Shown: one piece after another, positions 37,455 through 45,336 of the stretch | How the letters are laid out: every line of letters starts with the position of its first letter | How positions within the stretch are numbered: position 1 is the first letter of the stretch | DNA from: Bifidobacterium catenulatum DSM 16992 = JCM 1194 = LMG 11043 | Lineage (GTDB): Bacteria > Actinomycetota > Actinomycetes > Actinomycetales > Bifidobacteriaceae | Direction of reading: 5' to 3' | Assembly (NCBI RefSeq): GCF_001025195.1 | Contig: NZ_AP012325.1 | Span: 1,364,001 to 1,428,000 of the forward strand | Length of the DNA stretch: 64,000 bases | Translations under genes and position numbers: made by a program | The notes under the pieces: model-generated | Told to the model about the DNA's origin: nothing | What the model saw: only the letters and a program-made list of their open reading frames with translations | Database searches by the model: none

Positions 37455-37543
37455 CGCCCTCCTTCCGCCGAAAGTTGCCTGTTCGCATCGTATACCGCCG
37501 TTGCCATGGCTATGAGATAGATGGTTCCTGACGTGCAACACAA

Positions 37544-37574
37544 GAACCCCCGCCCATTGCTGGAGCGAGGGTTC
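37544..37574 (-). terminator. Terminator of infC-rpmI-rplT
   Basis: Arms GAACCCCCGC (37544-37553) and GCGAGGGTTC (37565-37574), one mismatch, 11-base loop, 31 bases past the rplT stop on the minus strand. Confidence 0.75.
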
Positions 37575-37604
37575 CCATCAGTCACGCTGAATCAGCGAAG
37601 AAGC

Positions 37605-37988
37605 TCAGGCTTCCTTCGGAGCGTTCACATCAGCCGGAAGAGCAGCCTTGGCCTGCTCGACGATGGCCTTGAAGGTCTCCGGATCGGAGATGGCCAGCTC
37701 GGCGAGAGCACGACGATCCAGTTCGATGCCAGCGAGGTGCAGGCCCTGGATGAAACGGTTGTAAGTAATGCCCTCTGCGCGGACGGCAGCATTGATACGC
37801 TGGATCCACAGCTTGCGGAAGTCGCCCTTGCGAGCCTTGCGGTCGCGGAAGTTGTAGGTAAAGGAGTGAAGCAGCTGCTCCTTGGCCTTACGGTACAGAC
37901 GGGAGCGCTGGCCGCGGTAGCCGGAAGCCCTCTCGAGAACGACGCGACGCTTCTTGTGGGCGTTTACTGCGCGCTTGACACGTGCCAT
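37605..37988 (-). CDS. rplT: 50S ribosomal protein L20
   Basis: 127 residues, early 50S assembly protein. Typical basic N-terminus [26 protein letters not shown] and conserved [21 protein letters not shown] region spread over helix 3. The C-terminal extension [10 protein letters not shown] is mild. It is last in the infC operon. In many bacteria L20 represses its own operon through a leader structure. Confidence 0.97.
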   Translation of the reverse strand: MARVKRAVNAHKKRRVVLERASGYRGQRSRLYRKAKEQLLHSFTYNFRDRKARKGDFRKLWIQRINAAVRAEGITYNRFIQGLHLAGIELDRRALAELAISDPETFKAIVEQAKAALPADVNAPKEA

Positions 37989-38038
37989 ATTTGATTCCTC
38001 AGCTTTCTATTAAGTCTTCTTATTAGCTCTCGCTATGC

Positions 38039-38233
38039 TCAGCGACCGAGCAGCTTCTTCATGTTCTTGCTCTGGGAAGTAGCCAGAACGCCGTCGGCCT
38101 TCAGTGCGCGACGCTTACGAGCGGACTTGTGCTCGAGGTTGTGGCGCATTGCGGAGCCAGCGTGCATCAGCTTGCCGGAACCGGTCACGCGGACGCGCTT
38201 GGAAGCGGCGGAATTAGTTTTCATCTTCGGCAT
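38039..38233 (-). CDS. rpmI: 50S ribosomal protein L35
   Basis: 64 residues, normal length for L35: [20 protein letters not shown], then [14 protein letters not shown]. It lies 18 bases after infC and 50 bases before rplT, the standard operon order. Confidence 0.97.
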   Translation of the reverse strand: MPKMKTNSAASKRVRVTGSGKLMHAGSAMRHNLEHKSARKRRALKADGVLATSQSKNMKKLLGR

Positions 38234-38251
38234 TGCTGCCCTCCTTGTTTG

Positions 38252-38950
38252 TTACTTCGTTTCGGAAGTCTTCGGTTTGTCGGACGTCACTGCGGCCTTG
38301 GCTTCGGCCGCTGCCTGAGCCTGGGCTTCCTGCTTGGCCGCCAAGCGTGCGGCCTGACGAGCCTGACGTTCGGCACGGGACTGATCACCACGACGACGCT
38401 GCTCGGACTGGGTGTGAACCTTCTTGCCCTTCGGCGCGAGCGTCATGATGATGTTGCGGCCCTCCTGCTTCGGAGCAAATTCGACAGTACCGTATTCCTC
38501 CACTTCGCCAGCAAGACGCTGCAGCAGCTCAACGCCACCAATTGGACGGGACTGCTCGCGACCGCGCAGCATGATGGTGACCTTGACCTTGTCTCCGCCA
38601 TTCAGGAAGCGCACAACATGGCCCTTCTTGACCTCGAAGTCGTGGTCGTCGATCTTCAGACGGAAGCGAATTTCCTTGATTTCCGCAGTGCTCTGGTTAC
38701 GACGTGCCTCGCGAGCCTTAATCTTCTCGTTGTACTTATACTTGCCGTAATCGATGAGCTTGGCAACCGGAGGCTTCGCGTTGGGCGCCACCTCGACGAG
38801 ATCGAGGTTCGCTTCCTTTGCCAGGTTCAGTGCGACGGAAGTCGCGATGACTCCCACCTGTTCGCCGTTCGGGCCGATCAGACGCACCTGGGAGACGCGA
38901 ATCTCGTCGTTAATGCGTGGTTCGTCGCTGATGATGACTCCAATCCTCAT
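38252..38950 (-). CDS. infC: Translation initiation factor IF-3
   Basis: Binds 30S and checks the start codon. The N domain ([21 protein letters not shown]), linker helix [17 protein letters not shown] and C domain ([21 protein letters not shown]) are intact, followed by a basic and Ala-rich tail of about 50 residues. The ATG at 38950 has no ribosome binding site. A GGAG at 38938-38941 lies ideally for an ATC codon at 38932 or 38935, giving ISDEPRIND as the true N-terminus. Many infC genes use such rare starts so that IF-3 limits its own synthesis. The listed start is therefore the outer limit. Confidence 0.93.
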   Translation of the reverse strand: MRIGVIISDEPRINDEIRVSQVRLIGPNGEQVGVIATSVALNLAKEANLDLVEVAPNAKPPVAKLIDYGKYKYNEKIKAREARRNQSTAEIKEIRFRLKIDDHDFEVKKGHVVRFLNGGDKVKVTIMLRGREQSRPIGGVELLQRLAGEVEEYGTVEFAPKQEGRNIIMTLAPKGKKVHTQSEQRRRGDQSRAERQARQAARLAAKQEAQAQAAAEAKAAVTSDKPKTSETK

Positions 38951-39173
38951 GTTCCATTCAACGGAATGTTCCCAGATTGGCAGTTCTTCAACGTCTCAAA
39001 AGTCCATGGCATGCCAAACGCACCTATAAAGGCACACTGAAGAACGTTCTGATACGCTCTCCACTTCACTGTTTCACCACAGTGACAAGGCATTATGCCC
39101 GAACCCGAGGCCCTGAAAGGCTTCCAGGTGGGGATATCCCGCTTTCTTGATTTCTCAAGCCTTGTAGATAATA
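38951..39173 (-). promoter_or_regulatory. Structured leader and promoter of the infC operon
   Basis: About 210 untranslated bases precede infC on the minus strand. Pairings seen: CACTGT with ACAGTG (39067-39084), AAGGCTT with AAGCCTT (39117-39163) enclosing the palindrome GGGATATCCC (39131-39140) and the hairpin CTTGA/TCAAG (39146-39159). An extended -10, TGGTATTAT on the minus strand, has its hexamer at 39168-39173. The layout suits L20- or IF-3-mediated control, but I do not recognise a named RNA family. Confidence 0.5.
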
Positions 39174-39262
39174 CCACACACCACGACTACCGCGTGTCGT
39201 ATTTGCAACCAGTTAAAGCGCACCTTACAACAACGCCGGCCAGCATACTACACTGACCTTAC

Positions 39263-40018
39263 ATGACAAATAATTTCGATACCTGTGTGATTTTCGCGGC
39301 AGGTGAATATTACGGAGAAACACCAATAGTTCCAGCGGGCTCGTTCGTCATCGCTGCGGACGGCGGGCTCGATCACGCCCGCGCCCTTGACGTAATGCCC
39401 GACGTGGTGGTAGGTGATTTCGATTCGATCACGGGCAAACGCCCCACACCAGACGAGCGCACCGTCGAACTGCCGCCGGAAAAAGACGATCCGGATCTGT
39501 TATCCGCCCTCAAAATCGGATGGTTTCACGGTGCGAGGCTTTTCCATATCTACGGCGCGCTCGGAGGGCGAATCGACCATACGATATCCAACATCCAATT
39601 GATGGCATTGCTCGCCAATCATGGCGCCATCGGTTTTCTACATGGCAATGATTCCATTGTGACAGCGATATGCGATGGGAATCTTGACTTCGCAGCAAAC
39701 GATGTCAAACCGGGTCGCATGATCTCCGTCTTCTCGCATTCCAACACTTCCGTCGGCGTTTGCGAAAAAGGCTTGAAATACGAAATAAGCGACGCGCTCA
39801 TGACCAGCACCAAGGTTAACGGGGTCAGCAATGAGTTCCGGCATGGCCTGCCCGCGCATGTCGGGGTTACCCAAGGCACGCTCATCGTGACATTCCCAGC
39901 CGAAGCTCCTTTACCACAGGTCTCCTGGCATCATGCGTTCAAGGGCGATCTCGGCCCATTGGATACCCAAATCTCGTCTGCGCTTGTCGAACGCGGTCTG
40001 AAATCACATGCAGCGTGA
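39263..40018 (+). CDS. thiN: Thiamine pyrophosphokinase
   Basis: Transfers pyrophosphate from ATP to thiamine; 251 residues. Catalytic-domain motifs AADGGLDHA, VVGDFDS and EKDDPDLLSALK are followed by IYGALGGRIDHTISN. The thiamine-binding beta domain makes up the C-terminal third. It is a monocistronic gene upstream of gap. No TPP riboswitch is seen in the 70 bases before it. Confidence 0.9.
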   Translation: MTNNFDTCVIFAAGEYYGETPIVPAGSFVIAADGGLDHARALDVMPDVVVGDFDSITGKRPTPDERTVELPPEKDDPDLLSALKIGWFHGARLFHIYGALGGRIDHTISNIQLMALLANHGAIGFLHGNDSIVTAICDGNLDFAANDVKPGRMISVFSHSNTSVGVCEKGLKYEISDALMTSTKVNGVSNEFRHGLPAHVGVTQGTLIVTFPAEAPLPQVSWHHAFKGDLGPLDTQISSALVERGLKSHAA

Positions 40019-40025
40019 GCGCTCA

Positions 40026-40046
40026 CAGAAAATACGACGTTTTCTG
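40026..40046 (+). terminator. Weak hairpin after thiN
   Basis: Arms CAGAAAA (40026-40032) and TTTTCTG (40040-40046), 7-base loop, 8 bases past the stop. AT-rich stem, so modest strength. Confidence 0.35.
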
Positions 40047-40165
40047 AAACACACGTGCGAATGCGTTGCCTTAAGTACAGGTGACGCACTAAAGTGGGTG
40101 ACGTTGGTAAACAATGGCTTCTGTGTGCCCAGCACACGTGTGGCCTACCCTAAAGGGAGAATTAC

Positions 40166-41221
40166 ATGACAGTTAAGATTGGTATTAACGGCTTTGGTCG
40201 TATCGGTCGTCTGGCTTTCCGCCGCATCTTCGAGCTGCAGGCTCGTGGCGGCCAGGCCGGTGACATTGAGGTCGCTGCAATCAACGATCTGACCACCCCG
40301 TCCATGCTGGCCTACCTGCTGAAGTACGACAGCACCCACGGCACCTTCCGTCATGACGATGGCACCCCGGTTGAGGTCACCTCCACCGAAGACTCCATCG
40401 TGGTTGACGGCAAGGAATACAAGGTTTACGCCGAGAAGGATGCCAACAACATCCCGTGGGTCAAGAACGATGGCGTTGAGTTCGTGCTCGAGTGCACCGG
40501 CTTCTACACCTCCGCTGAGAAGTCCCAGGCTCACATCAACGCTGGCGCCAAGAAGGTCCTGATCTCCGCTCCGGCCAAGGACGAGACCACCCCGACCGTC
40601 GTCTTCGGTGTGAACCACAACATCCTGAAGGCTTCCGATGTGATCGTGTCCGCCGGTTCCTGCACCACCAACTCCATGGCCGCTATGGTCAAGCTGCTGG
40701 ACGAGAACTGGGGCATCAAGGCTGGCTTCATGACCACCATCCACGCCTACACCGGCACCCAGATGATTCTCGACGGCCCGCGCTTCCCGAAGGCTCGCAA
40801 CAACCGCGCCGCCGCGATCAACACCATTCCTCACTCCACCGGCGCTGCCAAGGCCATCGGCAAGGTCGTTCCGTCCGTGAACGGCAAGCTGCAGGGTCAC
40901 GCCCAGCGTATCCAGGTTCCGGATGGCTCCGTCACCGAGCTGACCACCGTTCTGAACAAGGAAGTCACCGCTGACGAGATTAACGCCGCATTCAAGGCCG
41001 CATTCTCCTCCACCGAATTCTACGGCTACAACGAGGATGGCATCGTGTCTTCCGACATCATCGGCGACACCCATGGTGGCGTGTTCGATCCGACCCAGAC
41101 CGACGTCAACACCGTTGACGGCGTGACCATGGCTCGTACCGTTTCTTGGTACGACAACGAGTACGGCTTCACCTGCAACATGGTGCGCACCCTGCTGTAC
41201 TTCGCTGAGATCTCCGAGTGA
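40166..41221 (+). CDS. gap: Glyceraldehyde-3-phosphate dehydrogenase, type I
   Basis: Glycolytic and bifid-shunt enzyme of 351 residues. It has the NAD-binding start KIGINGFGRIGRLAF, the catalytic Cys in SAGSCTTNSMA, the HAYTGTQ loop and C-terminal SWYDNEYGF. Codon use is strongly biased to C-ending codons, more so than in its neighbours, as expected for a very highly expressed gene. AAAGGGAG precedes ATG 40166. It is monocistronic, ending at the hairpin 41267. Confidence 0.98.
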   Translation: MTVKIGINGFGRIGRLAFRRIFELQARGGQAGDIEVAAINDLTTPSMLAYLLKYDSTHGTFRHDDGTPVEVTSTEDSIVVDGKEYKVYAEKDANNIPWVKNDGVEFVLECTGFYTSAEKSQAHINAGAKKVLISAPAKDETTPTVVFGVNHNILKASDVIVSAGSCTTNSMAAMVKLLDENWGIKAGFMTTIHAYTGTQMILDGPRFPKARNNRAAAINTIPHSTGAAKAIGKVVPSVNGKLQGHAQRIQVPDGSVTELTTVLNKEVTADEINAAFKAAFSSTEFYGYNEDGIVSSDIIGDTHGGVFDPTQTDVNTVDGVTMARTVSWYDNEYGFTCNMVRTLLYFAEISE

Positions 41222-41266
41222 ATCAATAGCGGAACAATCCGCACGATTCTAAGTAGAACTTAGTGC

Positions 41267-41298
41267 AAGGGCTTTCGCTTCACGGCGGAAGCCCTTTT
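41267..41298 (+). terminator. Terminator of gap
   Basis: Stem AAGGGCTTTCGC with GCGGAAGCCCTT (one wobble), then TTTTGTT, 45 bases after the stop. Confidence 0.85.
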
Positions 41299-41350
41299 GT
41301 TAACCGACGCAAATACGTACCGATACAAATACGTTTTAGAGTAGAGCAAC

Positions 41351-41857
41351 ATGGGTAAGAAAAAGCATGAGAAGGGAGCCGGTTCAACACCGGCAACAGT
41401 GCAACTGGAACAAGCGGGAATCCCATTCAAGACTTACGAATACGCACATTCAAACGACCATATGGATGACGGCTATGGGGTCGAAGCCGCCACCAAACTG
41501 GGCTTTGACGAGCATCAGGTGTTCAAAACGCTTATGGCCGATACCGGCTCCGAACGCGTGGTAGGCGTGGTTCCTGTAAGCGGACACATGGATCTGAAGG
41601 CGCTGGCCGCAGCGGTCGGAGCCAAAAAAGCCTCCATGGCCGATCCAAAGGTCGCCATGCGCGAATCCGGGTATGTGGTTGGAGGCATCTCACCGCTCGG
41701 TCAACGCACACACCACAAAACCGTACTCGACGAAAGCGCTTTGCAATATAGCGAGATACTGCTGTCGGGAGGCAAACGCGGCTTCTCAATCGGCATCGAT
41801 CCCAACGATCTGCTCAAGGTGCTTGACGGCGTAGCCGCGCCTATCGGCACTCGGTAA
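41351..41857 (+). CDS. ybaK: Cys-tRNA(Pro)/YbaK-family deacylase
   Basis: 168 residues of the YbaK/EbsC editing domain, which hydrolyses Cys mischarged on tRNA-Pro. Visible are the EYAHSNDHMDDGYGVEAA region, HQVFKTLM (catalytic Lys), SGHMDLKALAAAVGAKKASM and YVVGGISPLG. The start MGKKKHEKGAG is basic and probably flexible. It converges with ispH 25 bases away. Confidence 0.9.
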   Translation: MGKKKHEKGAGSTPATVQLEQAGIPFKTYEYAHSNDHMDDGYGVEAATKLGFDEHQVFKTLMADTGSERVVGVVPVSGHMDLKALAAAVGAKKASMADPKVAMRESGYVVGGISPLGQRTHHKTVLDESALQYSEILLSGGKRGFSIGIDPNDLLKVLDGVAAPIGTR

Positions 41858-41882
41858 AGTACTCGACGCTCGTAAAGTCCAA

Positions 41883-42896
41883 TCAGCGGACCGGTTTCTT
41901 ACGAAGTTCACTGGGAAGCACGAAATGCATGTTTTCCTTAATGGTTTCAATGGTGGCCACATCATTGAAACCTTGGCTTTGCAGCGATTCAATAACACCT
42001 GACACCAATTCGTCAGGTACGGATGCGCCCGACGAGATTCCCACGGATTCAACACCATCGAACCATGCGGGATCAAGCTCGGACGCATCATCCACACGGT
42101 GGGCCTTTCCGCAAGCACCATCAAGTACACCGCCAAAACGCGTGTTCAGCCCCTCCTGTGCAACCTCCATCAAGCGTACGGAATTTGACGAATTCGCCGA
42201 GCCGACGATCACCACGCAATCCGATTGCTCGGCAACGAGTTTGACCGCAGCCTGACGATTCGACGTGGCATAGCAGATGTCGGAATTCGGAGGCATCTCA
42301 AGCCATGGGAAACGCTCCTTCAACGCGGCGATAGTGCCTGCCGTCTCATCCACGCTCAGCGTGGTCTGCGAAAGCAACACCAACTTCGTATCCGAAGAAA
42401 AATCCAACGAATCGACATCCGACTCATGCTCAATCAGATGCACATGTTCCGGAGATTCGCCGACCACGCCAACGGCCTCATCATGACCCTTATGTCCGAT
42501 GTAGATGATTTCGTAGCCTTCTTTGACGAAACGTAACACCTCACGATGCACCTTGCTCACCAAAGGGCATGTGGCGTCAACAACATGCATGCCCCGAGCC
42601 GCAGCCTCAGCCTTCACCGCAGGAGACACGCCGTGCGCAGAGAAGACAATCGGAATTCCTGCGGAAGCCGCGGAATCGGGAATCTCAGCCAATTCCTGCA
42701 CGAATACTGCACCCTGAGCCGACAGTTCTTCAACAACATGCTTGTTGTGCACAATCTGACGACGCACATACACCGGCGGCAGATCGTCAGTCCGAGATGG
42801 ATTGGCAGCCTTGAGAATCGTCTGCACAGTCAGAATCGCCCTGTCGACGCCCGCGCAAAAGCCACGGGGATCCGCCAGTACGATGCGCTTGGTCAT
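41883..42896 (-). CDS. ispH: 4-hydroxy-3-methylbut-2-enyl diphosphate reductase
   Basis: Last step of the MEP isoprenoid pathway, an Fe-S enzyme, about 337 residues. AAAGGCGG before ATG 42896 gives MTKRIVLADPRGFCAGV and rejects the longer frame to 42983. Three cluster cysteines: GFCAGV, DATCPLV and SDICYATSNRQ with the later VIVGSANSSNS and GISSGASVPDELV motifs. It is divergent from the aldose epimerase gene. Confidence 0.95.
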   Translation of the reverse strand: MTKRIVLADPRGFCAGVDRAILTVQTILKAANPSRTDDLPPVYVRRQIVHNKHVVEELSAQGAVFVQELAEIPDSAASAGIPIVFSAHGVSPAVKAEAAARGMHVVDATCPLVSKVHREVLRFVKEGYEIIYIGHKGHDEAVGVVGESPEHVHLIEHESDVDSLDFSSDTKLVLLSQTTLSVDETAGTIAALKERFPWLEMPPNSDICYATSNRQAAVKLVAEQSDCVVIVGSANSSNSVRLMEVAQEGLNTRFGGVLDGACGKAHRVDDASELDPAWFDGVESVGISSGASVPDELVSGVIESLQSQGFNDVATIETIKENMHFVLPSELRKKPVR

Positions 42897-43007
42897 GATG
42901 GCCGCCTTTCGTTGCTTTGTGAAAACCTCATCAATACTAAGACATGGGCGGCACGCCGAAGAAACAGCATCGTCATACGGCATGAAACAGGTAAACTGTG
43001 GTGTTAG

Positions 43008-43029
43008 CCGGTAACGCTACCGTTACCGG
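43008..43029. promoter_or_regulatory. Palindrome in the galM leader
   Basis: Perfect arms CCGGTAACG (43008-43016) and CGTTACCGG (43021-43029) around CTAC, between a -10-like TAAACT (42992-42997) and the start 43059. The GGTAACG half-site with CpG resembles LacI-family operators, so a sugar-responsive repressor is plausible. Confidence 0.5.
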
Positions 43030-43058
43030 AACCTATCCAACGGCACTATGGAGTGACT

Positions 43059-44009
43059 ATGACCTGCATTAACCTGCCTGCCCGTACCGGACAGCAATTC
43101 TCCATCTCCCACGGCGACTATGAAGCCGTCATCACCGAACTTGGCGCAACTATGCGCAAACTGACCTATAAGGGCGAAGATCTGACCGTCGCCCTTGGCC
43201 CTGATGATCTGGTGACCTGCTGCCACGGCCAGATCCTCATTCCGTTCCCGAACCGTATCGAGGGCGGCGAGTACACGTTCGAAGGCAAGACCTATTCGCT
43301 GCCAATCGACGAACATGACCGCAACACCGCCATCCACGGCTACGGTTACCGCTCATTCTGGAAGCTGATCTCTCTTGCCGAAGACGCAGTGACCCTCGCC
43401 TGGCGTTCCCCCAACATGGTCGGTTATCCGTTTGACCTGTATGTCACCGCCACCTACAGCCTCGCCGATGACGGCATGCACTTGACCGTCAGCGCCTACA
43501 ACAATGGCGACACGAACGCGCCGTGGGCTTTGGCCATTCACCCGTGGCTCGCCAACAGCCTTAACGGCTATGGAGACGAAATCGACGAGCACAACGCCAA
43601 GTGCAGCCTGACGCTGCCGGCACGCACACATGTCACCGTGGATGAAAACCTTATTCCGACCGGTACTGAGCCCGTTGACGGCACCAAGTACGACCTACGC
43701 AAAGACACACTGCTCACCGAGCAGCCGTTCGATGACGCATGGACCGATCTGGAGCACGCCGAAGACGGTTCCGTCACGGCAGTGTTCACCCGCGCCGATG
43801 GTAAGAAGGTCCGCGTCGGTGGCGACGAAACCATCACCTCGTTCCAGGTATGCACAGGCACCAAGTTCCCTGCATTCCAGCATCCCGCCGGCGTTGCCGT
43901 GGAGCCGCAGACCGCCTATGCCAACGCATTCAACACGGGCAACGAGCTGATTGTGATCAAGCCGGGCGAAACCACCAGCACCTCGCTATTCCTCGGTATG
44001 GCCGAGTGA
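43059..44009 (+). CDS. Aldose 1-epimerase
   Basis: Mutarotase-fold enzyme of 316 residues interconverting alpha and beta sugars. GGAG at 43050-43053 points to ATG 43059 rather than GTG 43053. Visible are PFPNRIEGGEYTFEG, NTAIHGYGYRSFW (catalytic His), AIHPWLANS (second His) and a C-terminal GVAVEPQT with the catalytic Glu. A monocistronic gene, possibly controlled by the palindrome upstream. Galactose or glucose is the usual substrate. Confidence 0.85.
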   Translation: MTCINLPARTGQQFSISHGDYEAVITELGATMRKLTYKGEDLTVALGPDDLVTCCHGQILIPFPNRIEGGEYTFEGKTYSLPIDEHDRNTAIHGYGYRSFWKLISLAEDAVTLAWRSPNMVGYPFDLYVTATYSLADDGMHLTVSAYNNGDTNAPWALAIHPWLANSLNGYGDEIDEHNAKCSLTLPARTHVTVDENLIPTGTEPVDGTKYDLRKDTLLTEQPFDDAWTDLEHAEDGSVTAVFTRADGKKVRVGGDETITSFQVCTGTKFPAFQHPAGVAVEPQTAYANAFNTGNELIVIKPGETTSTSLFLGMAE

Positions 44010-44115
44010 ACATGCGAGTGAACGTGACCGAGTAATCCAATCGGTTAAACCGACTGATTCTGGTCATATAAAAACCGAAGGATAAGCCTGAGTGGCCACC
44101 TATCGAACACCGGAT

Positions 44116-44145
44116 TTGGCAAACGTCTCGCTCGTGTGCGATAAT
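44116..44145 (+). promoter_or_regulatory. Promoter of the bL37 gene
   Basis: -35 TTGGCA (44116-44121), 18-base spacer, -10 GATAAT (44140-44145), 38 bases before the start codon. Confidence 0.6.
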
Positions 44146-44183
44146 CCCGAAGGCTTATTAATCGTAAGTAAAGGAGTCCAATC

Positions 44184-44258
44184 ATGGGCATGCGCGGACG
44201 TAAGCGCAAGGATCGTCGTAAGAAGGCCGCCAATCACGGCAAGCGTCCAAACGCCTGA
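44184..44258 (+). CDS. 50S ribosomal protein bL37 (24 residues)
   Basis: A 24-codon gene encoding MGMRGRKRKDRRKKAANHGK then RPNA. It has a perfect AAGGAG at 44171-44176, its own promoter and a strong terminator. The pattern RGRKxRxRxxKAANHGKRPN matches the tiny bL37 protein found in actinobacterial (mycobacterial) ribosomes. It is too short for default gene callers and easily missed. It is highly basic and should bind 23S rRNA. The identification rests on recalled family sequence, and the context supports real expression. Confidence 0.85.
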   Translation: MGMRGRKRKDRRKKAANHGKRPNA

Positions 44259-44291
44259 TCCCTGCCAGCGTGAATAACGCTACAGAACATT

Positions 44292-44330
44292 GAAAACCCC
44301 GCCGAATCACCATTGATTCGCGGGGTTTTC
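44292..44330. terminator. Bidirectional terminator between bL37 and anti-sigma genes
   Basis: GAAAACCCCGC-CGAATCA pairs with TGATTCG-CGGGGTTTTC with one bulged C and a 4-base loop; it can end both convergent transcripts. Confidence 0.85.
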
Positions 44331-44393
44331 TCATACTTCTTCAGCCTGCCATAGAGCCTGCCACAAGTCCATTGCCGGGGAACATGCACGGAC

Positions 44394-44639
44394 TTATTCT
44401 CCGCAGCAATGGTCAAGCGTAGCTTCAAGACGGTCAATCAGACTCTGCGGGGCATGCTGCGGGCGCAGATACGCACGCATGGCCGCAATCAATGCCCGTT
44501 CACGCTCGTCGCAGCAACGTTCGGGGTCGAAACAATCACCGGAGGCGCTAACGCGCACACTGGTATGCGTCACCCGGGTCACAGTGCCGTCCTCGCCGGT
44601 GGCGACAGTGGTGGTATGCCGTTCGATCGATTCACTCAT
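44394..44639 (-). CDS. Cys-rich small protein, probable anti-sigma factor of the RsrA type
   Basis: 81 residues, overlapping the sigma gene stop by four bases (ATGA), the usual setting for an RsrA-like redox anti-sigma factor. Cysteines lie in GDCFDPERCCDERER and at the end DHCCGE, similar to the RCCG end of RsrA. The zinc motif His-x3-Cys-x2-Cys is not present in that form, so if it binds zinc it does so differently. The N-terminal half (ERHTTTVATGEDGTVTRVTHT) is beta-rich and unlike RsrA. Assignment rests mainly on context. Confidence 0.6.
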   Translation of the reverse strand: MSESIERHTTTVATGEDGTVTRVTHTSVRVSASGDCFDPERCCDERERALIAAMRAYLRPQHAPQSLIDRLEATLDHCCGE

Positions 44640-45241
44640 GCGCTGTCCTTCCCTGCCGTGGCATAGCCACGTTCCTTCGCATAGTTGGCAAGTTCTCGTT
44701 TCAACTGCGTACGCGCACGATTGAGACGACTCATCACCGTGCCGATCTTCACACCCTGTTCGTCAGCCACCTGCTGGTATGACTTGCCATCAATCGCAGC
44801 ATCGATGAACACCTGACGGCGTTCCGGCGAAAGCTTGGCGAGCGCCGCCATGATTTCCTCGGGCGCATAGGCATCCAAATATTCCTGTTCCGCGGATTTA
44901 AGTTCTTCCGAGGAATGCTCCGAAGCCGAATAAATGTCCCAATCGTCATATTCACCGGTGGAATCGTTAGCCCGCTGCGGTCTGCGTTTGGCTTTGGCAT
45001 ACTGGTTGAAATAGGCATTCCGCTCGATGGTCGTCATCCACGCGGCGAAATTCGTTCCCTCCTGAAAGGAGTCGAACGCCTTGAATCCCCGTTCGAAAGT
45101 ATCCTGCACCAAATCTTGGGCATCATCGGGATTGTTGGTAAGCTTCATCGCCTGCCGGTACAACGCATCGACCACAGGCATGGCGAGTTTTTCAAAACGC
45201 GCCCTTTTACCTGCCGTAGTTTCCGTTCGTACTTCAGTCAC
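44636..45241 (-). CDS. ECF RNA polymerase sigma factor, SigH/SigR-like
   Basis: About 201 residues. Region 2 is LTNNPDDAQDLVQDTFERGF and NFAAWMTTIERNAYFNQYAK; region 4 is LSPERRQVFIDAAIDGKSYQ with GVKIGTVMSRLNRARTQLKREL. This is the thiol-stress SigR/SigH pattern of actinobacteria. The start GTG 45241 (VTEVRTETT) is chosen because the longer frame would run into the murE gene on the other strand. Ribosome binding is weak. The downstream overlapping gene is the likely anti-sigma. Confidence 0.85.
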   Translation of the reverse strand: MTEVRTETTAGKRARFEKLAMPVVDALYRQAMKLTNNPDDAQDLVQDTFERGFKAFDSFQEGTNFAAWMTTIERNAYFNQYAKAKRRPQRANDSTGEYDDWDIYSASEHSSEELKSAEQEYLDAYAPEEIMAALAKLSPERRQVFIDAAIDGKSYQQVADEQGVKIGTVMSRLNRARTQLKRELANYAKERGYATAGKDSA

Positions 45242-45336
45242 AGCTTTATTGTAACCACCCAGACTTCCACATGCCATGCACATAGCTGACGGTAGAATGG
45301 CTGTTCGGTATCCGAAGAACAGGGAGAACACGAAAT

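Noticed and set aside
39190..39262. Possible TPP riboswitch before thiN
   Set aside because: The gap is too short and lacks the conserved CUGAGA element.
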